From positions 1 through 64,000 of the forward strand of contig JAUQPR010000009.1 of the NCBI GenBank assembly GCA_030550275.1: a DNA stretch of 64,000 bases, written 5' to 3'. The position numbers and the translations under genes are program-made. Source of the DNA: Bacteroidota bacterium. Lineage in GTDB: Bacteria; Bacteroidota; Ignavibacteria; Kapaibacteriales; HRBIN21. Position 1 is the stretch's first letter, and the number at the start of each line of letters is the position of its first letter. Under the pieces are notes generated by a model. That model was not told the DNA's origin and ran no database searches. It worked only from the letters and a program-made list of their open reading frames with translations. This document shows positions 28,550-38,093 of the stretch, one piece after another.

Positions 28550-29629
28550 TTATGCTTGAGCGTGCCGCTGCGTAATGAGCTGCGCCACATAGCGCACCAT
28601 CGGGATGAGCCGCGCATAGGGCATGCGCTTGGGTCCCAATATCCCCACGATGCCCCAGCCGCTGCCCATCCGGTAGCGCGCCAGGATGAGGCTGTAGTCC
28701 CAGAGCTCGCGGCGGTGCAATTCGCGCCCAATCCCAATGTAGAGACCCTGCTCCTGCAGCTTGGGCTCGCATTGGGCGAGCAACCCCAGCAGGTACTGGC
28801 GCTCATCAATGAGGCGCGTGATGCTGCGCAACCGCTCCGGTGAAGCGCATTCGGGATAGCGCAGAAGCTGCGAAGCTCCGCTGATGTAGACCGAGCTCCA
28901 CTCCTCGTTGCGAGCAAGTTGGTCGAAGGATCCCTGCAGCACCTGCACCACCTGAGCAGGGATCTCCTCGGCACCAGCCAGAAGCTCACCGAAAGCGGTG
29001 CGCACAACCCCCAGAGTACGCCCGCAGCAGCGCTCGTTGAGGAGTTGGACCACCGCATCCAGTCGCCGCTGCGGGATTGTGACCGGGGTCTCAACGATCA
29101 GCGTGCGGATGAGCTCGGACTCCAGCACCACCAGCAGCAGTAGTGTCGTCGAGCTCAACTGCGTCAGCTCAATGCGCCGGATGCGCAACTGGTCCAGCAC
29201 AGGCGAACGCACCACTGCCAGCGCCGAGCTCAGTGCGCTCAGCACCTTCGTGGCATCTTGGAGCAGCTCCTCGCTGTGCTCGGCAGCGCTCAAGGCTTCG
29301 GCGATAACGCGCCGCTCCTCCGGTGTGGGCTCCTGGGCTTCCATGAGCATGTCCACGTACGCCCGGTAGCCCAGATCTGCCGGGATTCGCCCTGCCGAGG
29401 TGTGCGGATGTGTCAGGAGCTTCCGCTCCTCCAGCTCCGCCATAATGTTGCGGATGCTGGCAGGACTCAACCGGAGCTGCCGCCACAGGTAGCGCGCCAG
29501 GGTCCGCGACCCCACCGGTGTTGCCGTCTGCACGTAGAGCTGCACCACTGCCTGCAGCACCAGGCGCTGCCGAGGCGTCAGCTCCTGCACGGTTTTGCTC
29601 CTGCTCCGCTCCTGCTGAGCCGTTGCCAT
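28550..29629 (-). CDS. hrcA: Heat-inducible transcription repressor HrcA
   Basis: 359-aa repressor of class I heat-shock genes, normally acting at CIRCE operators. The N-terminal winged helix (LTPRQRLVLQAVVQLYVQTA, GSRTLARYLWRQLRLSPASI) recognises DNA, and the remainder has the GAF-like and insertion domains (LYIGIGRELHRRELWDYSLI). The ATG at 29629 follows GAGGAG. I find no CIRCE inverted repeat upstream or between hrcA and grpE, so its own control in this operon is unclear. The GH2-like gene ends 47 bases upstream on the same strand. Confidence 0.95.
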   Translation of the reverse strand: MATAQQERSRSKTVQELTPRQRLVLQAVVQLYVQTATPVGSRTLARYLWRQLRLSPASIRNIMAELEERKLLTHPHTSAGRIPADLGYRAYVDMLMEAQEPTPEERRVIAEALSAAEHSEELLQDATKVLSALSSALAVVRSPVLDQLRIRRIELTQLSSTTLLLLVVLESELIRTLIVETPVTIPQRRLDAVVQLLNERCCGRTLGVVRTAFGELLAGAEEIPAQVVQVLQGSFDQLARNEEWSSVYISGASQLLRYPECASPERLRSITRLIDERQYLLGLLAQCEPKLQEQGLYIGIGRELHRRELWDYSLILARYRMGSGWGIVGILGPKRMPYARLIPMVRYVAQLITQRHAQA

Positions 29630-29676
29630 GCTCCTCTTGGAAGCTGCCGCCTATGTTGACGAACCGTCTGCCTCGG

Positions 29677-32142
29677 TTAGGGTATCCACCACGCCAGCGC
29701 ATACTGCATCGTGGATAGCAGCTCGCGACCGAGCTCGTAGATCCCCAGCACGATCCCTCCAAGGAGCACGCCGATCCACGCCAGCGTCAGCAGCACCTTC
29801 CAAGTGGGGCGCTGGAGGAGGACACCCACCCCATACAGCCAGCGATACCCGCTCCACGCAATCCCAAGGAGCAGCAGCGCGGCATTCACCCAGCGCAGCC
29901 AGCTCAACCGTACCAACTGCTCCCCAAGGAGCAGCAGTGGCACCGGGAGGAGCAACGGCACCGCTGCCCATACCGTCAAGAGCCAGCAGGCTTTCCACGA
30001 GACCCTTGTCCGCAGGAGGCGCGCAACGCCCCACAGCAGCACCGCTCCGCCCACGCTTCCCAACGCCAGCGCCGCCGCCGTCCCCACCACCGCCACCAAC
30101 GGACGGTCGCATACCCATGCCAGGAGCCATTGTACTGGCTCCCACGGCACCATCCTCCACAGGAGCATTACCCATCCAGGCTGGCGCACCATCCACTCAC
30201 CCCAAACCGCCGCAAACACGCCCACCACCAGCGCTACCATCCCGAGCACCGTCCCGGTCACCCGATACACGGGCAGATACCCTTCGCGGAGGTCCACAAA
30301 GAGACCATGCGGATGGACCAACGCCCGCCAAATCCCCTGCTGCACCTGCGGAGAGCGGTTGAGCACCACGCCGAACACCAGCAGCAACCCAATTCCCAAC
30401 AGCGTATACAACGGAAGCGACAGCCGCTGCTCCTGCCCAGGGGGCAGCAATGGTTCGGGTTCCCCGTGCACCGCCGCCTGCACCACGCGGTAGGCTGCCC
30501 GAGGTTCGCCCGAGCTGGCAAGGAGACCGCTGCGGGAAGAGAAGCGCTCCGCTTCGGGGAAGCTCACCAGCGGATATGCCGGCACATAGTCGTTCCAGCT
30601 CCACACCACTGCTCCGGCAGGGGTGAGCTGCTGCGCCGTCTTCAGAAAGCGCCACAGCCAGTATGCGGTCGCCTCCTCCGACCCTGGCACTAAGTAGCCC
30701 CGCTGCTGCTGCCAGACGGGGAATCCCCAGATTGGCAGCACAACTGCCCTGGGCACTGCCTGGCGCCATCGTTGAAGCTCCTGCACCAGCCGCTCCCACT
30801 CCACAAACGGCTCATGGACACGCACCAACACCAGCTCAGCCGCTGCCGTATCGGGGTGACGCCCTCCGCCGTAAAACTCCCATGCGGTGAGCATCCCTGC
30901 TTGCCGGATGAGCTGACCCAGCCGCTGCAGCACCGGATTGTGCACCACTCCCGCGACTGGAATCCCCTGGAAGGTCCCCACCGCCACTACGGCTGGGTTG
31001 GCTCCATAGGCATCGAGCACCAGCCGTGTAACCTGCTCGACCGCGTAACGGTAGCGCTCTCGCTGCAGCAGCGATGGTGGGAGTTCGGCAATCGGTAGCT
31101 CCAGCACTGCAAGGATGCCCTCCCGCGCGCACAACTCCAGCCACTGCGGGTGGGGAAGGGCTCCCCGGAAGCGGATGAGCCGAATCCCCGCCGAGAGCAT
31201 CTGCCGCACCTGTGTTGCCGAGGGTGCCCCAACAGTCGTAGCGTCAACGTAGTACTCCACCCCGTACAGCTGTCGGGCAACTCCGTTGAGCCGCAGCCAT
31301 ACGGTGCCTGCCGTATCCGCCCACGTGTCCACGTGGCGAAAGCCCACAGGCTGGACTACCGCATCAATTACCGTCCCGTCGCGCAGCAGCTCAGTCCGCA
31401 GCGCATAGCGGTGGCGCTGCGCCGGCGACCACATCTGCGGTGCTGTAATGGAGAGCCGGAACCGCTCCACCTGTGTCCCGGCAGCAACCGGGCGCACCTC
31501 TTCCGCAACGCTCGCGCTATCGGGAAGCCGTAAGAGGCGTACCCGCAGCCCCAGCGTAGAGGCTTCTGCCTGAGCGGCATCGGCTCCCAGGGATACGCTG
31601 AGCGCCAGCTCCGCCCGCTCTACCGAAGGCGCCACCTGCACCCTTGCCGCCACCCCTTGGATCCACTGCGGTGCCGTCCCGACCAGGTACACTTCGCGAA
31701 GGCATCCTACGGGGTAGACCGAGCCCAAAAACGCTCGCACCTCCCAGACGCGCTGTATCCGCAACTCCAATGTGTTCACGCCGGGGCGCAGCTTCCCCTG
31801 CGGCAGCGGAAACCACGCCGGCAGCCCGTAGCTTCCAAATTGCCCGACGTACTCCCCATTGAGCCATACTTCGGCAACATCGGCGATGCCGAGCGTGTAC
31901 AAATGCCACCGAAAGCGGGCAAGGGCAGCGCTGTCCACCCGAATGCTCCGCCGATAGCGCAGCTCGTCTGCACGGGCACTGGCATGCGGGACCGTAACGG
32001 GCACCCACGGGGCTCCATCTTCGGAGAGCTCCCATGTCCCCTGCAGCGGGAGACTCCAGCGCACCCCCCACTGCAGCTCCTGCCCCACCGCCAGGCTTGC
32101 TCCGCCCCCGAGCGCAATCGCCACGATCCACACCCACATCAT
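29677..32142 (-). CDS. GH2-like protein with C-terminal membrane domain; catalytic residues apparently lost
   Basis: 821-aa protein with a Sec signal (MMWVWIVAIALGGGASLAVG). The layout is like family 2 glycosidases: a sugar-binding jelly roll (LYTLGIADVAEVWLNGEYVG, GVNTLELRIQRVWEVRAFLG), an Ig-like domain, then a TIM-barrel region (NGVARQLYGVEYYVD). Where GH2 enzymes have the acid/base Glu (SLGNE) this one reads VAVGTFQGIP; where the nucleophile stands it reads VVLPIWGFP; the later tryptophan motif is kept (AVVWSWNDYVPAY). From about residue 574 the protein is a membrane domain with around six TM helices. It may bind rather than cut glycans. The start is 32142 (or 32139), with a TATTTTTG motif upstream. 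Confidence 0.75.
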   Translation of the reverse strand: MMWVWIVAIALGGGASLAVGQELQWGVRWSLPLQGTWELSEDGAPWVPVTVPHASARADELRYRRSIRVDSAALARFRWHLYTLGIADVAEVWLNGEYVGQFGSYGLPAWFPLPQGKLRPGVNTLELRIQRVWEVRAFLGSVYPVGCLREVYLVGTAPQWIQGVAARVQVAPSVERAELALSVSLGADAAQAEASTLGLRVRLLRLPDSASVAEEVRPVAAGTQVERFRLSITAPQMWSPAQRHRYALRTELLRDGTVIDAVVQPVGFRHVDTWADTAGTVWLRLNGVARQLYGVEYYVDATTVGAPSATQVRQMLSAGIRLIRFRGALPHPQWLELCAREGILAVLELPIAELPPSLLQRERYRYAVEQVTRLVLDAYGANPAVVAVGTFQGIPVAGVVHNPVLQRLGQLIRQAGMLTAWEFYGGGRHPDTAAAELVLVRVHEPFVEWERLVQELQRWRQAVPRAVVLPIWGFPVWQQQRGYLVPGSEEATAYWLWRFLKTAQQLTPAGAVVWSWNDYVPAYPLVSFPEAERFSSRSGLLASSGEPRAAYRVVQAAVHGEPEPLLPPGQEQRLSLPLYTLLGIGLLLVFGVVLNRSPQVQQGIWRALVHPHGLFVDLREGYLPVYRVTGTVLGMVALVVGVFAAVWGEWMVRQPGWVMLLWRMVPWEPVQWLLAWVCDRPLVAVVGTAAALALGSVGGAVLLWGVARLLRTRVSWKACWLLTVWAAVPLLLPVPLLLLGEQLVRLSWLRWVNAALLLLGIAWSGYRWLYGVGVLLQRPTWKVLLTLAWIGVLLGGIVLGIYELGRELLSTMQYALAWWIP

Positions 32143-32174
32143 CCGGCACTCTTGAGCAGCACAACGCCGGAAGG

Positions 32175-32182
32175 CAAAAATA
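32175..32182 (-). promoter_or_regulatory. -7 promoter motif of the GH2-like gene
   Basis: TATTTTTG followed by CC, full match to TAnnTTTG, 33 bases before the ATG. It lies in the 136-base gap after the DUF167 gene, so the GH2-like gene can start its own transcript. Confidence 0.6.
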
Positions 32183-32278
32183 CAGCGGCACCCAAGCCCC
32201 ATACCGGACATCCCAGCATCGCTTGCCGACACCGACAGCCTCCGCCTGCCCCACGCCTCAGCCGAGGGCGCCCCGGAA

Positions 32279-32566
32279 TCAGCGCCGGATTTGGAAGATC
32301 TTCCGACGGCTCCGCGCACCGCTGAGCAACTGAACCCGCGATACCGCAACCCCAAAGTACTCCGCCAGCGCCTCGCGCGCTGCTTCGTTCGCCCTCCCTT
32401 CCACCGGCGGCACAGGAACGCGGACAAGGAGCTCTCCGCCGGGCAACTCCTCAACGGCGCTGCGGGCAGCATTGGGAATCACCCGCACGGACACGCGCCA
32501 CACAGCGGGCTCGCCGGGCTGCCCTGTTTCGGAACCGCCGTGCCGCTGGGAACTCTTCTGCCGCAT
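32279..32566 (-). CDS. DUF167 (YggU) family protein
   Basis: 95-aa protein of the widespread DUF167 family, biochemical role unknown. Typical blocks are WRVSVRVIPNAARSAVEEL, LLVRVPVPPVEGRANEAARE and SRVQLLSGARSRRKIFQI. The ATG at 32566 is preceded by AGGTGAGG; a TTG at 32596 in frame is less likely. The first 20 residues are an extra basic, Gln/Ser-rich tail. It follows the DUF1460 gene by 44 bases. Confidence 0.88.
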   Translation of the reverse strand: MRQKSSQRHGGSETGQPGEPAVWRVSVRVIPNAARSAVEELPGGELLVRVPVPPVEGRANEAAREALAEYFGVAVSRVQLLSGARSRRKIFQIRR

Positions 32567-32610
32567 CCTCACCTTCGTTCCGCACTGCAGCGACAAGATT
32601 CTGCACCGTC

Positions 32611-33474
32611 CTACGATGGCGCAAGCGCGCGCGCAACGGTGATCCCTGTGTGGGTTGCAACCGACGCCAGGTACTCCGGCACCGGAGCATCCACGATGAC
32701 CTTGCCCGCCCGCTGCGAAGCGTGCAGCACGCAGAGTCGTCCCTTCCAGGGATATGCCAAGCCGATGTGCCCGTAGTCCAGCCCCGCCCGGCTGGTCGTC
32801 ATCGCCAGGATATCCCCAGGCTGAAGCTGCGGGAGAATCGCGGCAACCTCCCGCTTGGGGATGTACCAGTGTGAGCGGAGCGAGATCTCGCGCTCGATCT
32901 CGGCAATCCGTTCGATGAGCTCGGGACGGCGGCGGAGCGCAACGTACTGCTCGGCATGGGTGGACATGTACGAGAGCTTCAACTGCAGCGGTTTGCCGCC
33001 GAGCTGAGGAGTGATATTCCGCAACACCCCGCGCCGCTCATTGTCGTAGAGCCAATCCGCTGTATAGTGCAGCCGCGTGGTGTAATCGCCCTGCCGTCCA
33101 TCGCGGTAGCGGGTCCAGCAGACTTCGGCGAGGAACTCCTCGAAGGTGCTTGCACCGCGCTTGAGCGTGCGCGCCAGACACAGCACCGCTTCCACGAAGG
33201 TGAAGCAATCCACCCGCGTCAGGTCCACTCGGCAGCGCTCCTCCCCATCGGGGCTCTCCAGCGTTCCCGTGGCGTAGAGCGTGCCGAGCAGCAGCTCACC
33301 GAAACGGCACATCAATTCGCCCATGGGGAGCGCTACCCACCCTTCGGCTCGCGCCTTCTGGAACATGCGCGAGACGATGTAGCGGCTTACGGTGCTGTCG
33401 GCGTCGTCGCGCTGGCGCTGCCCGAAGAGCGCAGGCAATCCCAGACCGAAGCTGAGGAACTCCCGTCGCCGCAT
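32611..33474 (-). CDS. DUF1460 (N-acetylmuramoyl-L-alanine amidase-like) protein
   Basis: 287-aa protein of the NlpC/P60-like DUF1460 group, whose studied Bacteroides members cleave muropeptides. The catalytic Cys is in RVDCFTFVEAVLCLAR (Cys90) and the His in DYGHIGLAY (His236). The N-terminus MRRREFLSFGLGLPALF has consecutive arginines followed by EFL, close to a twin-arginine signal, so export through Tat is possible. The start overlaps the aspS stop by one base (TGATG). Role in cell-wall turnover is inferred from family. Confidence 0.88.
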   Translation of the reverse strand: MRRREFLSFGLGLPALFGQRQRDDADSTVSRYIVSRMFQKARAEGWVALPMGELMCRFGELLLGTLYATGTLESPDGEERCRVDLTRVDCFTFVEAVLCLARTLKRGASTFEEFLAEVCWTRYRDGRQGDYTTRLHYTADWLYDNERRGVLRNITPQLGGKPLQLKLSYMSTHAEQYVALRRRPELIERIAEIEREISLRSHWYIPKREVAAILPQLQPGDILAMTTSRAGLDYGHIGLAYPWKGRLCVLHASQRAGKVIVDAPVPEYLASVATHTGITVARALAPS

Positions 33475-35249
33475 CAGTGCTCCTCCTCCGATGGCACAAG
33501 TGCAATGCCCAATTCGCGAAGCTGCTCCTGCGGCACCGGCGCCGGAGCACCGTCCAGCAGCGATGCCCCACTGGTCGTCTTCGGAAAGGCGATGACATCC
33601 CGAATGCTCTCCGCGCCGACCATCAGCATCACAATGCGGTCCAAGCCCAGCGCGATTCCTCCATGCGGCGGCGCCCCGTAGCGGAATGCCTGCAGGAAGA
33701 ATCCGAACTGCTCCTCGACCTGCTGCGGGGAGAGCCCCAACACTGCAAACACTCGGCGCTGCAGCTCCAGATCGTGGATGCGGATACTCCCGCCGCCGAC
33801 CTCCTCGCCGTTGAGCACCAGATCGTACGCCTGCGCGTGAACCCGCTCCGGGGCGCTCTCCAGTAGCGGGATATCCTGCGGTCGCGGCGCCGTAAAGGGA
33901 TGGTGGCGCGCAACGAAGCGACCCTCCTCTTCGGAGTACTCCAGCAGCGGGAAATCCACAATCCAGACGAAGCAATCCTGCTGCGACCGCGTCAACCCCA
34001 AGCGGCGGGCAATCTCGCGCCGCAGTGCACCAAGCGCACTGTAGCAGCGCTCCCACTGGTCTGCCACAAGGAGCGCCAGGTCGCCCTGGCGCAACTGGAG
34101 CCGCTGTTGCAGCCGTTCCAATTCGCCCTCCCGAAAGTGCTTGAGCACCGGCGAGCTCCAGCCCGTCTCCTCATACTTGAGCCAGAGCATGCCGGAAGCT
34201 CCGTGGCGCCGTGCCAACTCCGTCAACTCCTCCAACTGCGCTCGGGTGTACCCGGCACAGCCCGGCGCCACCACTGCAGCCACCTCCCCGTTGTGCTCCA
34301 CTACGCTGCGGAGCACTTTGACGCCGGAATCGGCAAACAGCTCCGTCAGGCGCACCAGCTCCAGCCCGTAGCGCAGGTCGGGTTTGTCCGAGCCGTAGCG
34401 CTCCATCGCCTCCCGATAGGAGAGCCGAGGGAAGGGGAGCGAGAGCTCTCTGCCCAACACCTCGCGCCACAACCGGGCAAACAGCCCTTCGGTGACGGCG
34501 ATGACGTCATCGGGCTCCACAAAGGACATCTCCACGTCCACCTGCGTGAACTCGGGTTGCCGGTCGGCACGCAGGTCCTCGTCGCGGAAGCACTTGGCAA
34601 TCTGCACGTAGCGGTCGAGCCCGGCAACCATGAGCAGCTGCTTGAACAGTTGCGGTGACTGCGGTAGGGCGTAGAACTTGCCCGGTTGCAGTCGGCAGGG
34701 CACGAGGAAGTCGCGCGCACCTTCGGGCGTCGAGCGTGCCAGTATCGGCGTCTCCACCTCCACGAAGCCCAGCTCATCGAAGTAGCGGTGCACGACCTGG
34801 TAGACCCGATGGCGCAGCAGCAGATTCTGCTGCATCTGCGCCCGGCGAAGGTCCAAATAGCGGTAGCGTAGGCGCAGCTCCTCCCCCACCCGCCCCTCCT
34901 CGCTCAGCGGGAAGGGAAGCGGCTCTGCCAGGCTCAGCACTCCGAGCGCCTCGGCGCGGACCTCGACCAAGCCGGTCGGCAGTTGCGGATTGGGGCTCTC
35001 TCGCTCCTGCACCGTCCCCTCCACCCAGATGACCGATTCTGGGGTCAACTGCCGCACCTGCTGTGCTATCTCCGGCTGCTCGGCGGGGCGCACGATGACC
35101 TGCGTGATCCCGTACCGGTCGCGCACGTCCACGAAGATTACCCCTCCCAGGTCGCGCACCCGGGCGACCCAGCCGTTGAGCCGCACCCAGCGCCCGACAT
35201 GCTCACGGCGCAACTCCCCGCACGTCACGGTTCGCTTCGGAAAGGACAT
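33474..35249 (-). CDS. aspS: Aspartyl-tRNA synthetase
   Basis: 591-aa bacterial-type class II synthetase. The OB anticodon-binding domain is at 1-105 (WVRLNGWVARVRDLGGVIFV). Class II motif 2 is FRDEDLRADRQPEFTQVDVE, the GAD insertion domain fills the middle, and motif 3 is YGAPPHGGIALGLDRIVML. It charges tRNA-Asp, possibly also tRNA-Asn. Residues read upstream of the ATG at 35249 are a shadow of the glycosyltransferase, which this gene overlaps by 47 bases. Confidence 0.97.
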   Translation of the reverse strand: MSFPKRTVTCGELRREHVGRWVRLNGWVARVRDLGGVIFVDVRDRYGITQVIVRPAEQPEIAQQVRQLTPESVIWVEGTVQERESPNPQLPTGLVEVRAEALGVLSLAEPLPFPLSEEGRVGEELRLRYRYLDLRRAQMQQNLLLRHRVYQVVHRYFDELGFVEVETPILARSTPEGARDFLVPCRLQPGKFYALPQSPQLFKQLLMVAGLDRYVQIAKCFRDEDLRADRQPEFTQVDVEMSFVEPDDVIAVTEGLFARLWREVLGRELSLPFPRLSYREAMERYGSDKPDLRYGLELVRLTELFADSGVKVLRSVVEHNGEVAAVVAPGCAGYTRAQLEELTELARRHGASGMLWLKYEETGWSSPVLKHFREGELERLQQRLQLRQGDLALLVADQWERCYSALGALRREIARRLGLTRSQQDCFVWIVDFPLLEYSEEEGRFVARHHPFTAPRPQDIPLLESAPERVHAQAYDLVLNGEEVGGGSIRIHDLELQRRVFAVLGLSPQQVEEQFGFFLQAFRYGAPPHGGIALGLDRIVMLMVGAESIRDVIAFPKTTSGASLLDGAPAPVPQEQLRELGIALVPSEEEH

Positions 35250-36015
35250 GCTCCGAACCCATCTGCTCGGATACCTGCCAATACTTCGCTGCCGCCACGA
35301 TGGAATTGACCCCATCGAGCCAGGCGCAGAGGAACCCGGCAAATCCGTCCCGGAATCCTTGCCACAGGAGGTACCGCTCCAGGAAGCGCCACGCCGGGCG
35401 CAGCAGCACCAATCGGAGCAACCGCCCCAGGTGGGCTCTCCCATAGCGCCGCAGCAGGTATTGGGCGTGGAACTCCGTATCGCGGTCCATCTTTGCCAAA
35501 TAGTGCGAGAGCGTCTCGTAGGGGAAATGGTCCAGCGCTTCCCTGAGCCGTCCAGCGGTGCCCCGCAGCAGAGGATACTCGTGGATGTGCTGCTCGGGGA
35601 AGCGCAGCGTCCCGCGCCGGAAGAGCCGTAGCTGGTAGTCGGGATACTGCCCACCGTAGCGCACCAGGTGCCCAAAGTACCAGTTGCGGCGCGGGATCCA
35701 GAATCCATTCTCCCGTGGATTCCGCGCTACGACGGTGCGGATCTCCCGTGCCAAGGCTTCCCCGACGACCTCATCGGCATCCAACAGCAGAACCCACTCC
35801 TGGCGTGCCAGGGCGATGCAGCGGTTCTTGTTGACGTTGAGATTGGGCGTGTGCTCTGCCTGATAGACCTGCGCCCCGTGCGCGCGGGCAATTTCGGCAG
35901 TCCCATCCGTGCTGCCGCAGTCGAGCACAATCCTCTCCTCCGCCCAGGAGACGCTCTCCAGGGCACGCCCAATTCGAGCGGCTTCGTTGCGGGCAATCAT
36001 GCAGACGGAGAGCAT
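35203..36015 (-). CDS. Glycosyltransferase family 2 (WaaE/KdtX-like)
   Basis: 270-aa GT2 enzyme. It shows the nucleotide-sugar fold (SVCMIARNEAARIGRALESV, VLDCGSTDGTAEIARAHGA), the DxD-like motif LLLDADEVV, and a C-terminal basic, aromatic half (WFGHL-like NWYFGHLVRYGGQYPD, then RYLLWQGFRDGFAGFLCAWL). Proteins of this form modify the LPS core. There is a possible membrane-associated amphipathic C-terminus. It starts eight bases after the type IX-secreted protein gene. Confidence 0.87.
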   Translation of the reverse strand: MLSVCMIARNEAARIGRALESVSWAEERIVLDCGSTDGTAEIARAHGAQVYQAEHTPNLNVNKNRCIALARQEWVLLLDADEVVGEALAREIRTVVARNPRENGFWIPRRNWYFGHLVRYGGQYPDYQLRLFRRGTLRFPEQHIHEYPLLRGTAGRLREALDHFPYETLSHYLAKMDRDTEFHAQYLLRRYGRAHLGRLLRLVLLRPAWRFLERYLLWQGFRDGFAGFLCAWLDGVNSIVAAAKYWQVSEQMGSEHVLSEANRDVRGVAP

Positions 36016-36022
36016 CCGCTCT

Positions 36023-38086
36023 TCACGGCAGCGCTATCCACGAGAGATGCCGCCGCTGCCCTGCATACAGCGCAAGCGCGTAGACCCCCGCCGGCAGCGA
36101 TGGAAGCACAATCCGCTGCTCCACCCCTGGCATCACGGCATAGCGCGCCACAACGCGACCGAGGACATCCCACACCAGGAGCACTCCGGAGCTCTCGGCG
36201 GCAAGGCGCACTCGCAGCTCCCTCCCCTGCAGCTCCACAAGCAGCTCCTGTGGCTGCGACGTCGGGACGTCGACGCTCAGCCGAGCCCGCCAGAGCCCTC
36301 GTTCCGTTCCCGCAAACACCCACTCCCCCACCTGGGCAAGCGCCGGCACGGAGAGGCGGTCGGGTCCCCCCAACGAGCGCCAGCTCCCGCCGTCATCGGT
36401 TGTGAGGAAGACCTCGCCCTCCAGGGTTCCGACAACCCATGTCCCAGCCTGCGTTGCAGGCGCCACGCTTAGCACGCCCGCATTGAGCACCTCTGCCGGA
36501 GCAATCTGCTGCCAGCTCTCCCCGCCGTCGGTGCTGCGCAAGAGAACCCCGGTGCGGCTTCCCGGCAATACCGCACTGGCAAGCATCGAGCGCGGCTGCC
36601 GGGGGTGGATCACCAGCGCGTAGCACCCCTTCGCCGAAGGATAGCCCGCCACTGGGTGCCAGGTGTTGCCTCCATCACGACTGCGGAGGACGCCATCCGT
36701 CCCGAATGCAAAAAGTTCCCCCGTTGGCGCCACAAGCACGCCGCTGAGCCGGTACGAATGCTCCACATTCTGCCAGCTTCGCCCCGCATCGGTGGAGAGC
36801 AGGAGCTCCCCAGCGCCCGAGAGTGCCAGCACCGTATCCCCATCGAGGGAGCAGCTCAGCGCGATAACCTCATCGAGTGCGGGGAGCGCTTCGGTCACAG
36901 TCTGCCATCGCCCCTGCGCACGGTCGTACCGATACAGCCCAAACCGGGTTGCCGCGTAGAGTCCTCCCGTGTACGCAGCAACGGCGGTGATGGCTGCCGG
37001 GCGTGGGAAGCCCTCGCGCGTGAGATTGTCCACCACGGTGGCATCGGAGGAGCTCCAGAAGATGGCGCCCGGGCTGCCCACGATCAGCCCATCAGGGGCA
37101 GGCAGGAGATGCAAGATGCGCGGATCATCCAACCCCGCCATCAGGCGCTGCCACTGCGGCTGCGGCTGCCAGCGGTAGAGCTCCACCCCTTGCAACTCCG
37201 ACAACACCAGCATCCGGTCGCCCGCAACCGGCAGCACCGCACTGATGTGGTCAGTCGCACCAGAGTACACCGCCTGCCATGTAGCATCTGCGCGCAGCAG
37301 CAGGATGGCATCGGGCGCGACCGCAGCAACAAGCCCACCGAAGGTGAAGAGCATCTGTGGCGGAGCCGTCGCCGTCGAAATCGCACGCCAGGAAACCCCA
37401 TCGGCACTCATGTACGCTCCGCTCGGCAGCAGTGCAATCAACTGCGGCGGCACTCCTGCGACGACGGCAAGCGAGAGAATCCGCTCATTGGGGAGGTCCG
37501 CCTGCAGAGCCTCCCAGGAGATGCCTCCATCGGTGCTGCGGAACACTCCGCGGCTGGTGAAGGCGAGCAGCTCCTGGAGCGTCCCAAATGGGCACATGGC
37601 GGCAAGGGTTCCCTCAGGCGCCGGGATGGGGTCCCAGGTTGCGCCGGCATCGGTGCTGCGCCAGGCTGCTTGCCCGCGCATCCCCACCACAACATTTGGG
37701 GCAAGTGGATGGACCCACAGCCGGGTCGCACGGTCCGAAAGCACGGGGTGCACCTGAGTCCACGTCGTCCCGCCGTCGGTGGTTCGCCACAGTCCGTAGG
37801 GGGTCGGGACCAACAACACCTCCGTTGTCCCCTCTCCTGCAAGCACTGGGGTACCGGAGGCGAAGGGCAGGCTGGAGAGCCGTTCCCACGGGCTTCCCAG
37901 GGCTGCCGCCCGGTAGAGTGCCCGATTTGCCACCAGCCAGAGCTGTCCGGTCCGAGGCGATTGGACCACCGCGACCGGCTCGGCAGCTTCCAGCCGCCCG
38001 ACGATGCGCTCCCACTGCTGTCCCAAGAGGAGCGACGGCAACAGGAGCAGCCCAGGTGCGAGCCCCCACAGCCACATCTCACGCAT
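36023..38086 (-). CDS. Secreted Asp-box (BNR) beta-propeller protein with type IX sorting domain
   Basis: 687-aa exported protein. Signal peptide MREMWLWGLAPGLLLLPSLLLG. Many BNR/Asp-box repeats follow (TTDGGTTW, STDAGATW, STDGGISW, STDAGRSW, SRDGGNTW, STDGGESW, TTDDGGSW), so a Ycf48/sortilin-type propeller is expected. The last 75 residues form a type IX secretion C-terminal domain (GVLLVWDVLGRVVARYA, LPAGVYALALYAGQ), implying transport over the outer membrane and surface attachment or release. Function unknown; similar proteins are called photosystem II stability factor-like or sialidase-like without proof. The porX gene is nearby on the same strand. Confidence 0.88.
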   Translation of the reverse strand: MREMWLWGLAPGLLLLPSLLLGQQWERIVGRLEAAEPVAVVQSPRTGQLWLVANRALYRAAALGSPWERLSSLPFASGTPVLAGEGTTEVLLVPTPYGLWRTTDGGTTWTQVHPVLSDRATRLWVHPLAPNVVVGMRGQAAWRSTDAGATWDPIPAPEGTLAAMCPFGTLQELLAFTSRGVFRSTDGGISWEALQADLPNERILSLAVVAGVPPQLIALLPSGAYMSADGVSWRAISTATAPPQMLFTFGGLVAAVAPDAILLLRADATWQAVYSGATDHISAVLPVAGDRMLVLSELQGVELYRWQPQPQWQRLMAGLDDPRILHLLPAPDGLIVGSPGAIFWSSSDATVVDNLTREGFPRPAAITAVAAYTGGLYAATRFGLYRYDRAQGRWQTVTEALPALDEVIALSCSLDGDTVLALSGAGELLLSTDAGRSWQNVEHSYRLSGVLVAPTGELFAFGTDGVLRSRDGGNTWHPVAGYPSAKGCYALVIHPRQPRSMLASAVLPGSRTGVLLRSTDGGESWQQIAPAEVLNAGVLSVAPATQAGTWVVGTLEGEVFLTTDDGGSWRSLGGPDRLSVPALAQVGEWVFAGTERGLWRARLSVDVPTSQPQELLVELQGRELRVRLAAESSGVLLVWDVLGRVVARYAVMPGVEQRIVLPSLPAGVYALALYAGQRRHLSWIALP

Positions 38087-38093
38087 GCCGGAG

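Noticed and set aside
28508-29676. CIRCE operator near hrcA or grpE
   Set aside because: I looked for TTAGCACTC-N9-GAGTGCTAA before hrcA and between hrcA and grpE and found no similar inverted repeat.
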